Source: Desulfobacterales bacterium (GTDB taxonomy: Bacteria; Desulfobacterota; Desulfobacteria; Desulfobacterales; JAUWMJ01). Taken from it: a DNA stretch of 15,285 nt. The stretch is from contig JAUWMJ010000020.1 in the NCBI GenBank assembly GCA_030613225.1, forward strand, positions 1 through 15,285, in the 5' to 3' direction. The notes under the pieces are model-generated. The model saw only the letters and a program-made list of their open reading frames with translations. It had not been told where the DNA came from and did no database searches. Within the stretch, counting starts at the first letter, position 1; the number at the start of each line of letters is the position of its first letter. The position numbers and the translations under genes are program-made. This document shows, in pieces, positions 13,367-15,285 of this stretch.

Positions 13367-13536
13367 TTTTTCATTTATCATTGGTCATTCTGCCTCTGTG
13401 CCTTCTGCCTTTGACATTTATCATTGAGCATTTAGCAACAAGCAACAAGCAACCAGTATCCAGTATCCAGAAAATCCGCCAACCAATTGACACATCTTGC
13501 CAAAAATTTGGCACATACACTTTGAAGTAAAAAATT

Positions 13537-13568
13537 AAAACCCTGCCGGGGGGTAGTGGCAGGGTTTT
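13537..13568 (-). terminator. Strong hairpin, likely intrinsic terminator for - strand transcripts
   Basis: AAAACCCTGCC (13537-13547) pairs perfectly with GGCAGGGTTTT (13558-13568) around a 10-nt loop. On the - strand the stem is followed by AATTTTTTAC, a good T-run, so it can end transcripts from the response regulator about 330 bases upstream. On the + strand only the four Ts within the stem follow, and AAGGAGG begins at the next base. Confidence 0.65.
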
Positions 13569-13580
13569 AAGGAGGCAGGA

Positions 13581-13619
13581 ATGAAGAAAAGGAGAGAAAC
13601 TTCATTCCGTTTGAATTGA
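13581..13619 (+). CDS. Possible 12-residue leader peptide (MKKRRETSFRLN)
   Basis: AAGGAGG at 13569-13575 is five bases before the ATG, the best Shine-Dalgarno in this part of the window, and lies directly after the hairpin at 13537-13568. The frame ends after 12 codons. It may be the start of a lost gene or a small peptide; the peptide itself matches nothing I recognise. Confidence 0.25.
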   Translation: MKKRRETSFRLN

Positions 13620-13740
13620 TATACATGCAACTTATATGCCACAAAAAAGCTGGAGGGCAAAAGAGCTGATAGCTCATAGGTGAAAGAAAAGTATATCGAG
13701 GAAATCCTTTTTTAATTAAAAATAATCAATCCTGATGCGG

Positions 13741-13813
13741 ACAAGTGCCTGAGTTCGACACATCTTAAAACCGAATTGCATGAATGCGGCTTTTCATAAA
13801 GATAAAATGTTAC
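13741..13813 (+). repeat. 73-bp dispersed element, direct copy
   Basis: ACAAGTGCCTGAGTTCGACA, TGAATGCGGCTTTTCATAAA and TAAAATGTTAC are the reverse complement of 10679-10752, apart from a variable centre. The two copies lie 3 kb apart in opposite orientation, one upstream of the helix-turn-helix gene and one downstream of the response regulator. Confidence 0.75.
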
Positions 13814-13895
13814 AGAAAATCTTTTTCTTTTCCGTTTTACCCGAGTTGTGGTATAAATAAAATGTTTGTGAAATCCGTGTTTATATTATCTTGTA

Positions 13896-14345
13896 CTATA
13901 ACCTTGCTACACTTTCGGCAAAAGCGGAATCCTGCATAAGTTTCTTGGCAAAATCGAGATATTTCCCTGTGATAGCCCTGACTGCAAGTTGCAATGCATA
14001 AGGTTTAATAGGTTTTTCCAGAAGGTAATTAACATCAGAGGCCAGGCACATATTTACAATATCATCACTGGCCATTCCGGAGATAATGATGGAATCTTTA
14101 TGGGCTGTAGGAAATCTTTCTTCTATGGAATCGAGAAATAAAAAGCCGCTTTTCCCGCCAAGGAAAACATCAACAATAAAAATAGCAACGCCGATCTCTC
14201 TATTAAGACAGTATGATATGGCTTCATCGACATCGCTGAAAGTCACTATGTTTCCCCAGGTATAGAATCTCTTAATAATGCTTGCGATGATCTTGCATAC
14301 ACTTTGATCATCATCAATTATAATAACATCCAGGCCATCTGACAT
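13896..14345 (-). CDS. Single-domain response regulator (CheY-like receiver)
   Basis: A stand-alone receiver domain of 149 residues with all key residues: acidic pocket D11-D12-D13, phospho-acceptor D59 in FIVDVFLGGKSG, switch residue S89 in IIISGMAS, and K111 in LLEKPIKPY. There is no output domain; about 25 extra residues form a C-terminal helix. It presumably relays a phosphoryl signal to a partner. Chemotaxis is suggested by the neighbouring cheD and flagellar genes, but it diverges from classical CheY and could belong to another pathway. Of two adjacent ATGs, the one at 14345 is chosen because AAGGAG is six bases upstream; an earlier in-frame ATG at 14375 has no Shine-Dalgarno. Hairpin island C lies just upstream. 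Confidence 0.85.
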   Translation of the reverse strand: MSDGLDVIIIDDDQSVCKIIASIIKRFYTWGNIVTFSDVDEAISYCLNREIGVAIFIVDVFLGGKSGFLFLDSIEERFPTAHKDSIIISGMASDDIVNMCLASDVNYLLEKPIKPYALQLAVRAITGKYLDFAKKLMQDSAFAESVARL

Positions 14346-14383
14346 CATTTTCTCCTTGTTTACGATAACTATCAATATTGTAA

Positions 14384-14570
14384 TTGAGCGCTTCGCTTGA
14401 GGAGCACTACGTTCGAGGAGCGCTTCCTGTCGCGGCGTAGCCGATCAGACTTCGCCTTTGGCTACGCCGAGACAAGAGGCGAAGACGGATCGCTTGAGGC
14501 TAATTTTTTCAAAGCTTTAAAGCCCGAAGAGCTGCTCCTCAAGGCCGAAGGCCACTCCTTCTTATACACT
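14384..14570. repeat. Hairpin-linker island C
   Basis: The order is AGCG-CTT-CGCT (14387-14397), linker TTGAGGAGC (14397-14405), ACTACGT, linker TCGAGGAGC (14413-14421). Then comes a long stem: CGGCGTAGCC (14433-14442) with GGCTACGCCG (14460-14469), extended outward by TGTC/GACA. Then AGCCC-GAA-GAGCT (14521-14533, one mismatch), linker GCTCCTCAA (14534-14542) and GGCC-GAA-GGCC (14543-14553). It shares the ACTACGT module with island A and the CTTCGCCTTTGGCTACGC module with island B. The island starts about 40 bases before the response-regulator start codon. Confidence 0.82.
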
Positions 14571-14594
14571 ATTAATCGGTGATTTACAATAAAA

Positions 14595-14715
14595 TTCCGT
14601 AAGCGTTCACAGGCACCGCATCTGCACGCGATCAGGGCGACCAGCATAGCAGACTATAGCTGGTCGCCCTGATCACGCACATCTGCAGCACCTGTGAACG
14701 CATACAAAACGGAGA
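14595..14715. repeat. Long GC-rich palindrome with nested stems
   Basis: The inner stem is GATCAGGGCGACCAG (14630-14644) with CTGGTCGCCCTGATC (14660-14674), perfect over 15 bp. It continues through C/G and ATAG/CTAT with one bulged A to a CAGA loop (14650-14653). The outer stem is GCGTTCACAGG (14603-14613) with CCTGTGAACGC (14691-14701), perfect over 11 bp, then TCCGT/ACGGA with a short bulge. Between inner and outer stems both sides carry CATCTGCA in the same direction, so they form an internal loop. It could be a bidirectional terminator, a cruciform or a mobile-element end. Confidence 0.8.
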
Positions 14716-14770
14716 TTATGCGACCTTTTTGTGCCGAATGGACGTGAACGGGTACAAAATTCCGTACTTT

Positions 14771-15285
14771 TTAGCATGTTGCGCCCGATATTCGTCTTAT
14801 CAAGTCATTGGGAAAATACTCGTTATTTAACAAGACGGTTACCCTGTTTCCAGGCTGGGCGAAAGGCATTGATTGGCCGTCGGCATCAGTAATATCTATT
14901 ATTTTATCCTTGACCACCGGGCCTTTTTTTCCAAGGACTTCGACATCATCATCTTTGAAGATTTTGTTTCTAACCTCAATATATGAAAGGGATCGGCCTG
15001 CTTTTTCAATTACTTTTCCAATGAAGAGATGCCCCTCCAGGGGTTTTTGTTTCGCATAATTTGGCAATATCTGATCAGGATCTCCAAAATAAAAGCCTGT
15101 GCAATAGCCACGGTTGTTTATTGAGGCAAGTTCTTCAATCCACCTGGTTTTGGTTTCATAATCTTCAGGTGATGCATAATAGCTGTCAATAGCTTCTCTG
15201 TATACTTTTACAGTTGATGCAAGATAGTTGATTGACTTCATTCTACCTTCAATTTTAAATGAATCTATGCCTGATTCGATAATTT
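14771..15285 (-). CDS. U32-family protein (TrhP/YegQ-like), 5' end outside window
   Basis: The frame is open through the right edge: IIESGIDSFKIEGR precedes the first internal methionine at 15241, so the gene begins beyond the window. IDSFKIEGRMKSINYLASTVKVYREAID is the signature region of U32 proteins, and NRGYCTGFYFGDPDQ followed by a small beta-rich C-terminal domain (VRNKIFKDDDVEVLG, QPGNRVTVLL) matches the tRNA uridine hydroxylase branch (TrhP, formerly YegQ). In that branch the protein makes 5-hydroxyuridine at the tRNA wobble position. UbiU/UbiV and RlhA are other members, less likely given this C-terminal domain. Only the last 171 residues are visible. Confidence 0.82.
   Translation of the reverse strand, partial: IIESGIDSFKIEGRMKSINYLASTVKVYREAIDSYYASPEDYETKTRWIEELASINNRGYCTGFYFGDPDQILPNYAKQKPLEGHLFIGKVIEKAGRSLSYIEVRNKIFKDDDVEVLGKKGPVVKDKIIDITDADGQSMPFAQPGNRVTVLLNNEYFPNDLIRRISGATC

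Larger units (their letters stand above)
13367..13895. other. 529-bp intergenic region between the cheD remnant and the response regulator
   Basis: It holds AGCAAC/CCAGTATCCAG repeats (13435-13470), a strong hairpin at 13537-13568, a 12-codon frame with a good Shine-Dalgarno (13581-13619) and the 73-bp repeat (13741-13813). The stretch 13640-13735 contains nothing I can identify. The arrangement looks like the upstream region of a lost gene. Confidence 0.55.
14346..14770. other. 425-bp gap filled by structured repeats
   Basis: Between the response regulator and the U32 gene, both on the - strand, lie hairpin island C (14384-14570) and the long GC-rich palindrome (14595-14715). Open frames across the island are by-products of its hairpin repeats. 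The last 50 bases before the U32 stop hold a second copy of GTGAACGSRTACAAAA (14747-14759). Confidence 0.6.

Noticed and set aside
13509..13525. Sigma-54-like TTGGCACATACACTTTG
   Set aside because: The -24 part is good, but the -12 GC is replaced by TT at the required spacing; an extra base would be needed to align TTTG.
14397..14582. 61-codon + strand frame in island C
   Set aside because: It is produced by the hairpin-linker repeats and has no ribosome binding site or homology.
14603..14701. Integron attC site
   Set aside because: The palindrome has GTTCAC outward and lacks the RYYYAAC/GTTRRRY boxes in the required order; no integrase is nearby.

Overview
The window is about 15.3 kb of AT-rich bacterial chromosome. 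Gene content and protein flavour point to Desulfobacterota (the former Deltaproteobacteria, Desulfobacterales-like): an AmgK/MurU-type fusion, a plant-type DapB, a short-chain (SDR) threonine dehydrogenase beside KBL, a flagellar regulatory block, and many dispersed palindromic repeats between genes. The species cannot be named from the sequence. There are no tRNA or rRNA genes and no CRISPR array.

Positions 1-6360 hold housekeeping and metabolic genes. On the + strand are the 3' part of a nucleotidyltransferase/sugar-kinase fusion (cell-wall sugar recycling type) and dapB (lysine and diaminopimelate synthesis). On the - strand are a coiled-coil protein of unknown function and tdh then kbl, which together convert threonine to glycine and acetyl-CoA.

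Positions 7145-14345 look like an eroded flagellar/chemotaxis locus. Regulatory genes are intact: flhG, fliA, flgM, a small helix-turn-helix protein and a single-domain response regulator. Structural and export genes are missing or broken. FlhB is represented only by its extreme C-terminus, fused to a degenerate J-domain. flhA and flhF are absent from their usual place before flhG. flgN has no start codon, a -1 frameshift at an A AAA AAC run and a lost 3' end. cheD is reduced to its C-terminal half. An IS5-type transposase relic and several repeat elements lie between them. A sigma-54-type promoter with FleQ-box-like sites upstream sits before flhG. The U32-family gene at the right end runs out of the window.

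The most unusual feature is non-coding. Three intergenic islands (about 7643-7815, 9336-9520 and 14384-14570) are built from short perfect hairpins that differ in sequence, separated by a nearly constant 9-nt linker TTGAGGAGC or its complement. Two islands carry the same roughly 38-bp segment in opposite orientation and so bracket flhG. Other structured elements are a 167-192 bp palindromic mobile-like element in two copies with a compensatory base-pair change, a 73-bp element in inverted copies, and a long GC-rich palindrome at 14595-14715.
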